Shown: positions 8,107 through 16,602, numbered from the stretch's first letter. The stretch: DNA of 47,463 nucleotides from Goleter apudmare HA4340-LM2 (GCA_019359495.1 JAHHHF010000102.1:1-47463), one strand, 5' to 3'. The notes: generated from the sequence alone by a model not told the origin. Made by a program: numbers and translations.

Positions 8107-8665
8107 ATGAAAACATACATCAAGCAAAAATTAACTTTTGAACAATTTTTAGAACAGTATCCAGATGAGGGTTTCTATGAACTTATCGACGGAGAAATTG
8201 TAGAAGTGCGTCCAACCAGAAACCATGATGATGTAGCTAATTATGTATTGTTTTCTTTCAACGATGAAATTAGACGACTCAATCTGAATTACGTAGTCAA
8301 GAATATAGCAATGTTTAGAACCATCACATCTGAAGGAAAAGAACGGGGACGCAAACCTGATGTTAGTGTGATCAACAAAGACGTGTGGCGTTCCAATCGT
8401 TCTGATTACTCTGCACCTGTAGAACCTATTCAATTAGCTGTGGAGATAACATCAACGTTTAGGGATTCACGAATATTGGATTATTGATTATTTAGCAATT
8501 GGACTCAGAGAATATTTAGGCAATTCAAAAGTTCCATCTGTATTGATTTTTTTATTAGATAATGAGGGAAAATACCAACATACACAGTTTATAGGTGCAG
8601 AACGAATTGTGTCGAGAACATTTCCAGATCTGACGCTGACAGCAGAGCAAATACTCACAGCTTAA
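8107..8665 (+). pseudogene. Uma2-family (DUF820) endonuclease-like gene, frameshifted by internal deletion
   Basis: The first 120 or so codons give a typical Uma2 protein: LTFEQFLEQYPDEGFYELIDGEIV, a KPDVSVI core strand and LAVEITSTF. The frame then shifts, and the stop comes at 8485-8487. The C-terminal part continues in another frame from about 8463: GIHEYWIIDYLAIGLREYLG through ISRTFPDLTLTAEQIL-like sequence to a TAA at 8663-8665. Roughly a dozen residues that normally join these parts (the W-x-D-D-x-x-x-K stretch carrying catalytic residues) are missing, so a short deletion near 8460 caused both loss and frameshift. The gene separates two permease genes of one transporter operon, which argues that it inserted there and later decayed. 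Confidence 0.85.
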
Positions 8666-8687
8666 GAATAAAACAAAATATTTGATA

Positions 8688-9617
8688 ATGACAGATTTTT
8701 TTGCTACTTATGGTTCTTTAATTGTCTCTATGGTATTGGGAGCATTACTTGGTTTATCGCTTTATTTACCATTAATGGCTGGGCAATTGTCTTTAGCTAG
8801 CCCTGGTTTTTATGCTGTGGGTGGTTATATTTCAGCAATTTTATCAACTACAATTTTTGCAACTCCTCCTAGCAATTTATTTCCCATCTCTTTGGTGTTA
8901 ATAGAAATGATTATTGCTGGATTTGTGTGTGCTTTGCTGGGTGTAGCAGTAGGAATTCCAGTGCTGCGGTTGCGTGGAATTTATTTAGCGATCGCTACTA
9001 TTGCTTTTGTAGAAGTTCTCCGTGTAATCTGTCTCAATTTGGAAATTACAGGTGGTGCAATTGGCATTCCTAATATCCCCCAACCTTTCCAAACTCAAAT
9101 CGAATATTTATGGATTGCACTGCCATTATTAATAATAAGTGCGGTATTATTTTACCGCCTAGAACGTATTCGTGTAGGTAGGGCATTCACCGCTATTAGA
9201 GAAGATGAATTAGCCGCAGGTGCGATGGGAATTAACCCAACTTACTACAAAGTTTTGGCGTTTACTTTAGGAGCAATTATTGCCGGATTTGTCGGTGTGA
9301 TTAGTGCTCATTTTCTCAATACCTGGAATGCTCGTCAAGGTACTTTTGATGCCAGTATCATCTATTTAACTTTTGTGTTAATTGGTGGTTCTAGAACTTT
9401 TTTAGGTTCCATAGTTGGGGGTATGGTGTTTACAGCCTTACCAGAAATTTTACGAAACCTGGCTGATACTGGTGGTTTACCTACTTGGTTAGCGCAGTTC
9501 TTGCGAGATGGGAGATTGATTATTTTTGGTTTGTTAATAGTGGTGGGGACAATTTTCTTTCCTCAAGGTTTGGTGACACCAGATATTTTTAAAAAACGTA
9601 AAGTTAGAGAAAGATAA
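8688..9617 (+). CDS. Branched-chain/neutral amino-acid ABC transporter permease (LivM/NatD type)
   Basis: The second permease of the importer, 309 residues from ATG 8688 (a TTG two codons earlier is in frame; the ATG is preferred). LivM-family features: an N-terminal span, LSLASPGFYAVGGYISAIL, VGIPVLRLRGIYLAIATIAFVEVLR, the coupling loop REDELAAGAMGIN and LIGGSRTFLGSIVGGMVF. About nine hydrophobic segments place it in the cytoplasmic membrane. Its ribosome site lies in the tail of the decayed Uma2 gene, 22 bases after that gene's stop, so translation of this permease may have been reset after the insertion. Confidence 0.92.
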   Translation: MTDFFATYGSLIVSMVLGALLGLSLYLPLMAGQLSLASPGFYAVGGYISAILSTTIFATPPSNLFPISLVLIEMIIAGFVCALLGVAVGIPVLRLRGIYLAIATIAFVEVLRVICLNLEITGGAIGIPNIPQPFQTQIEYLWIALPLLIISAVLFYRLERIRVGRAFTAIREDELAAGAMGINPTYYKVLAFTLGAIIAGFVGVISAHFLNTWNARQGTFDASIIYLTFVLIGGSRTFLGSIVGGMVFTALPEILRNLADTGGLPTWLAQFLRDGRLIIFGLLIVVGTIFFPQGLVTPDIFKKRKVRER

Positions 9618-9675
9618 AATGCTAATGCCTAAAATAGAATGATTGACTTATCTGAATTTATCAAAAAACTTTTCT

Positions 9676-9719
9676 AACCGAACCGCAAAGTCGCTAAGGA
9701 CGCGAAACCAGGAAAGAAA
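9676..9719. repeat. Dispersed Nostoc-type repeat fragment before the ABC ATPase gene
   Basis: The stretch accgcaaagtcgctaaggac and the bases after it are a decayed copy of the widespread 'accgcagaggacgcagagg' type of spacer repeat, a better copy of which lies at 45559-45630. It sits between the LivM-type permease and the ATPase gene. Confidence 0.4.
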
Positions 9720-9752
9720 GTAAAGAGCGGATGATTGTAGGTGAAGATAAAA

Positions 9753-10541
9753 ATGTTGGATATTTCAACAATAAACAATAATGTTATTTTGGAAGCAAAA
9801 GCTTTAACTCGTCGCTTTGGCGGTCTAGTAGCGGTTAATAATGTGTCTTTTGTAGTCACAAAATATGAAATTTTTGGATTAATTGGTCCAAATGGTGCTG
9901 GTAAGACAACACTATTTAATTTAATCACGGCTTTAATTCCCCTTTCTAGTGGTAATTTAGTTTATCAAGGTAGGGAAATTTCTCAGCTACGTCCTGATGA
10001 AATCGCAGGTTTAGGTATAGCCCGTACTTTTCAAAATATTCGCTTATTTGGGGAACTATCGGCATTAGATAATGTAATCATCGGCAATCATTTACATATA
10101 AAAAGTGGTATAATTACAGGGGTTTTAGGATTACCACCAGCACCTCAAGAAGAATCTAAAAGTAGGCAGAAAGCTTTAGAGTTATTAGAACTAGTGGGAT
10201 TAAGCGATCGCGCCCAAGAAAAAGCCAAAAATTTCGCTTATGGTGATCAACGTCGGTTAGAAATTGCCCGCGCCTTAGCCCTGAAGCCACAGATATTACT
10301 CCTTGATGAACCTGCGGCGGGGATGAACCCCAATGAGAAGCAACAACTAAGCGAGTTTATTCGTAGTCTGCGAGCGCAGTTTAACTTGACAATTATCCTG
10401 ATTGAACATCATGTACCCTTGGTTATGGGTTTGTGCGATCGCATTGCGGTTTTAGATTTTGGTCAATTGATTGCTTTGGGTGAACCATCTGTAGTCAGAA
10501 ATGATCCGGCTGTAATTGAAGCTTATTTGGGAAATGAATGA
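9753..10541 (+). CDS. Amino-acid ABC transporter ATP-binding protein (LivG/NatA type)
   Basis: The ATPase of the importer, about 262 residues from ATG 9753 (a GTG four codons earlier is also in frame). Walker [11 protein letters not shown]-loop region in [10 protein letters not shown], signature [13 protein letters not shown] in the form typical of the LivG subfamily, Walker [14 protein letters not shown] and the H-loop in [14 protein letters not shown]. It powers uptake through the two permeases upstream. Such transporters normally use two ATPases (LivG and LivF types). No LivF-type gene follows; the next gene is convergent xdhC, so the partner must be encoded elsewhere, as is known for cyanobacterial Nat systems. 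A 135-base spacer holding a dispersed repeat separates it from the permease gene. Confidence 0.93.
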   Translation: MLDISTINNNVILEAKALTRRFGGLVAVNNVSFVVTKYEIFGLIGPNGAGKTTLFNLITALIPLSSGNLVYQGREISQLRPDEIAGLGIARTFQNIRLFGELSALDNVIIGNHLHIKSGIITGVLGLPPAPQEESKSRQKALELLELVGLSDRAQEKAKNFAYGDQRRLEIARALALKPQILLLDEPAAGMNPNEKQQLSEFIRSLRAQFNLTIILIEHHVPLVMGLCDRIAVLDFGQLIALGEPSVVRNDPAVIEAYLGNE

Positions 10542-10633
10542 TATCTAAAACTATCTGCTTAAATCCTAGATTCCGGAGGTAAGTGAAGAGATGGATGATT
10601 GGTGTCAGTTATCAAAAATATTCCCTCTGACGT

Positions 10634-11737
10634 TTAATGAATTGACCCCGCACGCTGTTTGAGAAAGCCTGCACCGTGGTTTGACAACACTGCTTGGATT
10701 TCAGCGATAATAGCGATCGCTATTTCTTGGGGTGTATTGGCACCAATATCTAAACCTATGGGTGCATAAAGGCGATCGCTGTTGATATTGATCTCAGTGG
10801 CTAATTCTGCAAGTAGCCGCCCTGTGCGATGTTTAGGCCCCAGTACGCCGATATATTGCACAGGTGAGGACAACAAGACTTTGAGAATTGCAAAATCATC
10901 TAAATAATTATGGGTCATCACAACTGCAATCATCTGTGCATGGACGGTGATTTGCTCAGATAATTGATTGCGATGGGCAAGACAAACTTGATCAGCTTGA
11001 CTAAAGCGTTGAATAGTGGCTTCACGGGCGCGACAGTCTACAACGGTGACTTGCCAGCCAATAGCTTTTGCCAACTGCAAAACAGGTAGGGCATCCTGAC
11101 CAGCACCAAATAGGGTCAAATGGGGTGGTGGTTGTAAGACCTCAAATAATACTTGAATTCGTCCTGTAGCTAAATGATAACTCTGAGTTAAAGGAGATGT
11201 TTGCTGCAAAACTAGTTTGGCATCTCTAGAGATCGCCTCAATTAGTGACTGTTCTGTGAGATCAGTAGTGATCGTATAGTCAGGGTGCAGTATGAATCTT
11301 TGGGCAACTTTGACGTTAGATACCATCCCCTCCACTGCAAACACCGTAGCCATGACACGCGGTAGGCGATCGCGCAAACAATCAGCTAGGTGAGTTAAGG
11401 GATTTATAAGACCCCGATCCAACTGTTCAATCAACACCTGTACCACCCCGTTACAACCCAATCCAAACCCCCACTGGACATCCTCATCAATAGTGGTATC
11501 GTAGGTGATAACACGAGCTTCACCAACCTCTGCCACCTGTTTGGTATGTTCCCAAATATCATTTTCTAAACAGCCACCGCTCACCATCCCTACCTGCGCG
11601 TTATTGGTCATCAACATCCGCGCCCCTGGACGACGATAGGTAGAACCCTGAGTATTAACAACAGTGGCTAAGAAGGCTGTTCGATGACGTTGCTCAGTGG
11701 CTCGGTAAGCGTTGAGAATAGCAAGTAGGTCACTCAT
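10634..11737 (-). CDS. XdhC/CoxI family protein
   Basis: A 367-residue protein of the XdhC/CoxI family, whose characterised members bind molybdenum cofactor and help insert its sulfurated form into xanthine dehydrogenase-type enzymes. N-terminal XdhC domain: TAFLATVVNTQGSTYRRPGARM, MVSGGCLENDIWEH and GFGLGCNGVVQVLIE. C-terminal Rossmann domain: HLTLFGAGQDALPVLQLAKAIGW and VTVVDCR, then VMTHNYLDDFAILK and YIGVLGPKHRTGRLL. No xanthine dehydrogenase or CO dehydrogenase subunit gene is in the window, so its client is unknown. It is monocistronic, convergent with the ABC transporter operon and divergent from the Mrp operon. Confidence 0.92.
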   Translation of the reverse strand: MSDLLAILNAYRATEQRHRTAFLATVVNTQGSTYRRPGARMLMTNNAQVGMVSGGCLENDIWEHTKQVAEVGEARVITYDTTIDEDVQWGFGLGCNGVVQVLIEQLDRGLINPLTHLADCLRDRLPRVMATVFAVEGMVSNVKVAQRFILHPDYTITTDLTEQSLIEAISRDAKLVLQQTSPLTQSYHLATGRIQVLFEVLQPPPHLTLFGAGQDALPVLQLAKAIGWQVTVVDCRAREATIQRFSQADQVCLAHRNQLSEQITVHAQMIAVVMTHNYLDDFAILKVLLSSPVQYIGVLGPKHRTGRLLAELATEININSDRLYAPIGLDIGANTPQEIAIAIIAEIQAVLSNHGAGFLKQRAGSIH

Positions 11738-11796
11738 AGGTAGGGAAAGTATAGATTTAAATCAATGATTGTCTATTAAAATTCAGATGAAAGCTT

Positions 11797-11866
11797 ATAC
11801 ACAAGAAATGCAACAATTAAGTATTGAAATGTCAGATAAAACCCGATACACAAGAAATGCAACAAT
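11797..11866. repeat. Pair of 21-bp direct repeats upstream of the Mrp operon
   Basis: Identical 21-base sequences, core acacaagaaatgcaaca, lie at 11797-11817 and 11846-11866 (49 bases between starts). They are in the 297-base spacer between the divergent xdhC-like and mrpC genes. The spacing does not match helical phasing exactly; they could be operator half-sites or a small duplication. Apart from these, the spacer holds nothing I recognise. Confidence 0.7.
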
Positions 11867-12034
11867 CAGCAAAGATGCTGTTTGAGTGTGACATTTAAGC
11901 TCACGATTCAGCAGCGCCACCTACCTGTTCATCACAATCAGCCCAACTCAATTGCGGGTGACGAATGGTCAAAGTTTTACATAATATAGTTTATTTTTTC
12001 TAGATACAAAACCTATACTCAACAAATAATTCCT

Positions 12035-12370
12035 GTGTTAGAAGCATTTATATTTGCGACCATATTATGCGGATTTTTTGGCATTGTTCTGAAAAAGAAC
12101 CTAGTGATGAAAATCATCTCTATGGATGTGATGAGTACAGGGGTGATCGCCTATTACGTGCTGATTGCATCACGAGGAGGTTTGTTTACACCAATTCTAT
12201 CAAACGTTAAAAAGGGCGCTTATGCCGATCCGGTTCCCCAAGCGGTCATATTGACGGCGATTGTGATCGGCTTTTCGATCCAAGCCTTAATGCTGGTCGG
12301 TGTCATGAAGTTGGCACAGGATAATCCCACATTGGAAAGCAACGAGATCGAGAAGAACAATACGCCATGA
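12035..12370 (+). CDS. mrpC: Mrp Na+/H+ antiporter subunit C
   Basis: First gene of the Mrp operon. A 111-residue, three-span membrane protein of the MrpC/NuoK family: hydrophobic spans near 2-20, 28-46 and 70-92, with PVPQAVILTAIVIGFSIQAL being the family signature. In Mrp complexes this small subunit forms part of the membrane arm needed for Na+/H+ exchange. It starts with GTG at 12035; no ATG gives an equivalent N-terminus. Its TGA overlaps the ATG of mrpD by four bases, so the two are translationally coupled. Confidence 0.92.
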   Translation: MLEAFIFATILCGFFGIVLKKNLVMKIISMDVMSTGVIAYYVLIASRGGLFTPILSNVKKGAYADPVPQAVILTAIVIGFSIQALMLVGVMKLAQDNPTLESNEIEKNNTP

Positions 12371-13794
12371 CTACCATTACCATCGCCTGGATTGCACTAC
12401 CGTTTTTGATGGGGTTCATCATTTATCTGTTCCCCAGAATTGACAAATACCTGTCCCTGGCTGTGGCTGTGGCTTCGGCGGGATATGCATTGCAGTTATT
12501 GATCGCTCAGTCGTCCCTTGAACTTAAATTACTAGATAACTTCGGTGTCACCTTAACACTCGATCAATTGACCGGCTACTTTATCTTGACCAATGCCCTA
12601 GTAACGGCTGCGGTCGTCCTCTACTGTTGGTCAGGCAATAAGACAGCTTTTTTTTACGCCCAGACCATGATGTTGCATGGCAGCGTTAATGCCGCCTTTG
12701 CCTGTACAGATTTTATTAGTTTATACGTGGCATTAGAGGTGAGTGGGATTGCGGCCTTTCTTTTGATTGCCTATCCCCGGACTAATCGTTCAATTTGGGT
12801 GGCTTTGCGCTATCTGTTTATTAGCAATGTGGCCATGCTGTTTTATCTAGTGGGTGCAGCGCTAGCCTATCAGACAAATCACTCGTTTGCTTTTTCCGCC
12901 TTACGCGGCGCACCACCAGAGGCCTTTGCCTTCATCTTTTTGGGACTATTAGTAAAGGGCGGAGTGTTTGTATCGGGATTATGGCTACCGTTGACCCACT
13001 CGGAATCAGAAACACCAGTATCGGCCTTGCTGTCAGGGGTCGTTGTCAAAACCGGAGTCTATCCCCTAGTGCGTTGTGCGCTGATTTTAGAAGAGGTTGA
13101 TCCCATCATTAGGATCTTCGGAGTAGGGACAGCGCTTCTAGGTGTGTTCTATGCCATCTTTGAAAAAGATACCAAGCGAATGCTGGCGTTTCATACTATT
13201 TCCCAGTTAGGCTTTATCCTCGCTGCACCCAAGGTCGGTGGTTTTTATGCCCTAACCCACGGCTTGGTGAAATCGGCGCTATTTTTGATTGCAGGTGTCT
13301 TACCCAGCCGTAACTTCAAAGATTTGCAACATAAGCCGATCAATACCGCAGTTTGGATTGCTCTAGTCATAGCCAGCTTCTCCATATCCGGCTTTCCCTT
13401 GCTGTCTGGTTTTGGGGCGAAGGTGTTGACCATGAAGAATCTCGCACCTTGGCAAGTGATCGCCATGAACGTTGCGGCCTTAGGAACAGCAATATCCTTT
13501 GCCAAATTCATCTTTTTGCCCCGTGGCGGACAAGAGGAGGTCAAGCCCGGTTTCTGGCCTGGGGTAATCCTATTAATCGGTGGGCTGTTTGTCGCCAACG
13601 TTGTGTATTATGACGCGTATACTGTCGCCAATGTTATCAAACCACTAGCAACCATCGGCACTGGCTGGCTGGTATATTTGTTGATTATTCAACGATTAGC
13701 TGTCAAGCTACCGCGTGTACTTGAGCAATTTGAGCATCTCATCGGTTTTATGAGTCTGATGTTGGTACTACTCTTCTGGATGGTATTGGCATGA
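12367..13794 (+). CDS. mrpD: Mrp Na+/H+ antiporter subunit D (NuoL/M/N-like)
   Basis: A 475-residue membrane protein with about 13-14 hydrophobic spans, homologous to the antiporter-like subunits of respiratory complex I. Key features include the ALEVSGIAAFLLIAYPR region, GLLVKGGVFVSGLWLPLTHSESETPVSALLSG with the conserved lysine and histidine of the proton path, GVFYAIFEKDTKRMLAFHTISQLGFIL and a second half with ALTHGLVKSALFL. It is the only full antiporter-like subunit visible in this operon. Four-base overlaps on both sides (mrpC, mrpE) indicate coupled translation. Confidence 0.94.
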   Translation: MTTITIAWIALPFLMGFIIYLFPRIDKYLSLAVAVASAGYALQLLIAQSSLELKLLDNFGVTLTLDQLTGYFILTNALVTAAVVLYCWSGNKTAFFYAQTMMLHGSVNAAFACTDFISLYVALEVSGIAAFLLIAYPRTNRSIWVALRYLFISNVAMLFYLVGAALAYQTNHSFAFSALRGAPPEAFAFIFLGLLVKGGVFVSGLWLPLTHSESETPVSALLSGVVVKTGVYPLVRCALILEEVDPIIRIFGVGTALLGVFYAIFEKDTKRMLAFHTISQLGFILAAPKVGGFYALTHGLVKSALFLIAGVLPSRNFKDLQHKPINTAVWIALVIASFSISGFPLLSGFGAKVLTMKNLAPWQVIAMNVAALGTAISFAKFIFLPRGGQEEVKPGFWPGVILLIGGLFVANVVYYDAYTVANVIKPLATIGTGWLVYLLIIQRLAVKLPRVLEQFEHLIGFMSLMLVLLFWMVLA

Positions 13795-14180
13795 TTGGAT
13801 ATCTAAATTTTTTATTACGACTGGCTATCTGGTTCCTACTCACTGCTAATTTCAGTGTGGTAAATATCATCATTGGCGTCAGTATCGCCCTGTTATTACC
13901 GGGACGCCCCAAAGCTATAGGGTCGTTGAAGGATTGGTTGCGGGCACTGTGGGAAAGCATCGTAGCGATTCCTGTGGCCTATAAGGAGGCATTGGAAATC
14001 ATTTTCTTTCCCCACACTGAAGAAGAAATAGTCATGGAACGTGTCCCTGCGCGCAGGACACCAGGACTGATATTTCTAGATATATTCATCATTACTTTTA
14101 CGCCAAAAACCATTGTCGTAAAATACCACGAAGATGGCTGGTATGAAGTACACCGAATTAAACGGAGGAAAAAGCCATGA
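13791..14180 (+). CDS. mrpE: Mrp Na+/H+ antiporter subunit E
   Basis: A 129-residue MrpE-family protein: two N-terminal hydrophobic stretches (about 5-20 and 22-38, the latter VVNIIIGVSIALLLPGRP), then an amphipathic domain with the pattern RVPARRTPGLIFLDIFIITFTPKTIVV that recalls the MrpE core LRSDLAITLLANAITLTPGT, and a basic tail. It overlaps mrpD and mrpF by four bases each. MrpE is needed for assembly or activity of the complex in other bacteria. Confidence 0.9.
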   Translation: MIGYLNFLLRLAIWFLLTANFSVVNIIIGVSIALLLPGRPKAIGSLKDWLRALWESIVAIPVAYKEALEIIFFPHTEEEIVMERVPARRTPGLIFLDIFIITFTPKTIVVKYHEDGWYEVHRIKRRKKP

Positions 14181-14428
14181 ACTTGTTACTGATCACCATG
14201 ATTTTGGCTTTGCTCATACCCGTCTACGCAGCTTGGAAAAATGAACATATCTGGCAAAAAATGTTGGCCTTTGCCAGTATCTCATCCAAAACTGCGGTGA
14301 TGATTTTGGTTGTCTCAGTCTTGCGTGATGACTGGATGATCGGCATTGTCGGAGTGATCGTCCTGAGTGTGGGTAATGCAGGATTAATGTTGCTGGCAAA
14401 TGTAATTAGGCGGATGAGTGATATATGA
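14177..14428 (+). CDS. mrpF: Mrp Na+/H+ antiporter subunit F
   Basis: An 83-residue, three-span membrane protein at the position and size of MrpF. Spans near 3-19, 31-49 and 54-76; MrpF proteins carry an acidic residue in a central position, seen here as the aspartates of the RDDW loop. Assignment rests mainly on size, topology and order between mrpE and mrpG; similarity to biochemically studied MrpF is weak by eye. Four-base overlaps with both neighbours. Confidence 0.82.
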   Translation: MNLLLITMILALLIPVYAAWKNEHIWQKMLAFASISSKTAVMILVVSVLRDDWMIGIVGVIVLSVGNAGLMLLANVIRRMSDI

Positions 14429-14703
14429 TCAACGTTTTAAGTTATACCTGCATAGTTGTAGGCATTGCCTTTTGGTTTTGGGGGACATCTTACCTATTGG
14501 GCAAGCGATCGCTATTATTCAAACTACATACTCTTTCGGTGTCGGATACTCTTGGTTCTATCCTGATTGTCTTTGGTTTGCTGTTGAAAATACCCAGGGA
14601 ATGGCCACTACTCATTCTCGGCATTATTTGTTTAGCCATGTGGAACACGATGCTGGGGTATGTATTGGCATACTGTTCAAGTACTGGGGGTAAGGATGAA
14701 TAA
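14425..14703 (+). CDS. mrpG: Mrp Na+/H+ antiporter subunit G
   Basis: A 92-residue, three-span protein of the MrpG/PhaG family. It shows the early G-x-x-F-x-x-x-G-x-x-x-LL pattern, then the LHTLSVSDTLGSILIVFGLLLK segment, a clear relative of the family signature with H-A-x-x-x-x-D-T-x-G. The C-terminal span ends in LAYCSSTGGKDE. The start ATG overlaps the mrpF stop by four bases, and the tail overlaps the next gene by eight. Confidence 0.88.
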   Translation: MINVLSYTCIVVGIAFWFWGTSYLLGKRSLLFKLHTLSVSDTLGSILIVFGLLLKIPREWPLLILGIICLAMWNTMLGYVLAYCSSTGGKDE

Positions 14704-15241
14704 TTACGACCTGTTTATCTATGCGATCGCTGCCTTACTACCGTTGTCCGCTTGTATGCTACTACTGCAAGTCAATCCCTACCATGCCTTGGTAATTCGG
14801 GGAATACTGGGAGCAGTAGCAGCCTTGGTATATACACTTTTGGGGGCGGCAGATGTAGCTTTGACAGAAGCTTTGGTAGGGACAATGCTGGCGATTACTT
14901 TGTATGCGATCGCTGTACGTTCATCTTTGGTCATGCGTCTTGGTATCATTCAAGATGATGCTGCCTCAGAGGGTGATTTTGGGCAGCTTTTCCATGACTT
15001 TCGCAGAATTTTTGGTCAACGTCACATGCGTCTGGAGCTAGTTCCCTACACCAATACCCAAGCTTTGGAAAGGGCACTGATGGAAAAAGAAGTCCATGCG
15101 ACCTGTATTAGGCAGGAACAGGCTTATCATACAGCCGTCAGGGTGGAACGTATCTATAAAATCATGCAAAGCGAACTCACCTCACAAGCAACAGCTTTAA
15201 CCTATGTAAATATGCCAGATTCAGGGGAGAAGCATCAATGA
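14696..15241 (+). CDS. mrpA: Mrp antiporter subunit A-like, short (DUF4040/MbhD-type) form
   Basis: I start it at ATG 14696, after gggggtaagg inside mrpG, giving 181 residues; a start at 14660 would add 12 residues without a ribosome site. The N-terminal half has three spans and the DUF4040/MbhD core VIRGILGAVAALVYTLLGAADVALTEALVGTMLAITLYAIAV, which in Bacillus-type Mrp is the C-terminal part of the large MrpA. The large NuoL-like N-terminal part of MrpA is absent. The last 80 residues are soluble and include a helix-rich, charged region of unknown role. Cyanobacterial gene order mrpC-D-E-F-G-A-B supports the name, but it is a partial MrpA equivalent. Confidence 0.8.
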   Translation: MNNYDLFIYAIAALLPLSACMLLLQVNPYHALVIRGILGAVAALVYTLLGAADVALTEALVGTMLAITLYAIAVRSSLVMRLGIIQDDAASEGDFGQLFHDFRRIFGQRHMRLELVPYTNTQALERALMEKEVHATCIRQEQAYHTAVRVERIYKIMQSELTSQATALTYVNMPDSGEKHQ

Positions 15242-15900
15242 AATGGATCTACATAGCAGCCGGGATAGCGCTGTTTGTGAAAATGCTGGCTTTGCCGAAT
15301 CCCGCACCAGAATTACCAGATTTCTCAATTGTCGAATCGATTGTTAAAGATGGCGGGATACCCAATGCGGTGACAGTGATTATTCTCCGGAATCGGTTGT
15401 ATGACACTATCTTCGAGGTGGTGGTGTTTACGATCGCCATCATGGGTGCTTATTTTTTGCTAGCTAATGAAAGGCCGTCCTGTGCCATTTATCATTTCAC
15501 AGATCAACCGTCAATTATGCTGGCGCGTCTGGGAGCCACAATCGCCGCCTTGGTGAGTATCGAGCTGGCAATTCGGGGACATCTGACTCCAGGTGGTGGT
15601 TTTGCGGCCGGAGTGGCGGGAGGAACTGCGATCGGTCTGGTGGCGATTACCTCATCACCAGAGTGGATGCAAGCAATTTACCAGCGTTGGCACGCCGCCA
15701 AATGGGAGAAGGTTTCGGTGCTGGTTTTTATTGTTTTGGCAGTGATCACTTTATCAGGATTTGAATTACCCCACGGCGAGATGGGTAGACTTTTGAGTGG
15801 GGGAATTATACCTCTGCTCAACATTCTGGTAGCCATCAAGGTGGCGTTAGGTTCGTGGGCGGTGATTTTGGTGTTTATTCGTTACCGAGGATTGTTGTGA
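15238..15900 (+). CDS. mrpB: Mrp antiporter subunit B-like (MbhE/MnhB domains)
   Basis: A 220-residue membrane protein, last gene of the Mrp operon. The N-terminal part (1-80) has a signal-like span and resembles the MbhE segment that follows DUF4040 in MrpA. The C-terminal part is the MnhB domain: PSIMLARLGATIAALVSIELAIRGHLTPGGGFAAGVAGGTAIGLVAI, with the hallmark GHLTPGGGFxAGV. So MrpA material is split between this and the previous gene, and this protein combines the end of MrpA with MrpB. Four-base overlap with the preceding gene. No obvious terminator follows before convergent coaE. Confidence 0.88.
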   Translation: MKWIYIAAGIALFVKMLALPNPAPELPDFSIVESIVKDGGIPNAVTVIILRNRLYDTIFEVVVFTIAIMGAYFLLANERPSCAIYHFTDQPSIMLARLGATIAALVSIELAIRGHLTPGGGFAAGVAGGTAIGLVAITSSPEWMQAIYQRWHAAKWEKVSVLVFIVLAVITLSGFELPHGEMGRLLSGGIIPLLNILVAIKVALGSWAVILVFIRYRGLL

Positions 15901-15974
15901 AGGTTGCTCAGTTGAAAGTGCTTCGGCTGAGATTCCATAGACCAGCACTGGGACAATAACCATTAGAGAAATTT

Positions 15975-16571
15975 TTAACCACTTTCATGCTGATTATAAA
16001 CTTGAGCAATTTGTTTGATGAGTGCTGCGGTAGTAGAGGAATTATCTAAAACAACATCTGCAAGTTCGGCTTTTTTTTCAATAGATAATTGGCTGTTGAT
16101 ACGTGCTTGTGCTTGCTCTTGCGTTAGGTGATTCCGTTGCATTAATCTTTGTAACTGTTGCGATTCAGAACAATGTACTACCCAAATTTCTGTGACTAAA
16201 TTAGTCATTTGAGCTTCAAACAGTAAGGGAATGACCAATACTATAGTTGGTGCAGATATTTGTGCGATGGCTTTGAGGAAGCGATCGCCTACCCCAGGAT
16301 GAATCAAACTATCTAGCCAATGGCGTTCATCTGGGTAATTGAAAATAATTTCACCCAACTTTTGGCGGTTGAGATTACCATCTGATAATAAAATTTCTGT
16401 GCCATAACGTTGGGCGATCGCTGCTAAAATTGGTGAACCAAGAGCTACGGCATCCCTAGCATAAATATCTGCATCTAAAATTGGCCAATGGTAAGCACTT
16501 GCCAAATAATCAGCGACAGTAGTTTTACCTGTAGCAATACCTCCAGTTAAGCCGATGATGCGTTTTGGCAT
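15975..16571 (-). CDS. coaE: Dephospho-CoA kinase
   Basis: Final step of coenzyme A synthesis: phosphorylates the ribose 3'-hydroxyl of dephospho-CoA with ATP. At 198 residues it has normal length. P-loop GLTGGIATGKTTV (7-19), the D-A-D-x-x-A-R motif as LDADIYARDAV, HPGV in the CoA-binding lid, and VLVIPLLFE, all typical of CoaE. ATG 16571 gives the expected start with MPKRIIGLTGG. The upstream spacer to cobA-hemD (73 bases) carries a palindromic repeat, so the two genes, although codirectional, may not be one transcript. Confidence 0.96.
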   Translation of the reverse strand: MPKRIIGLTGGIATGKTTVADYLASAYHWPILDADIYARDAVALGSPILAAIAQRYGTEILLSDGNLNRQKLGEIIFNYPDERHWLDSLIHPGVGDRFLKAIAQISAPTIVLVIPLLFEAQMTNLVTEIWVVHCSESQQLQRLMQRNHLTQEQAQARINSQLSIEKKAELADVVLDNSSTTAALIKQIAQVYNQHESG

Positions 16572-16602
16572 TTGTGATTTGTCATTTGTTATTTGTTATT
16601 TT

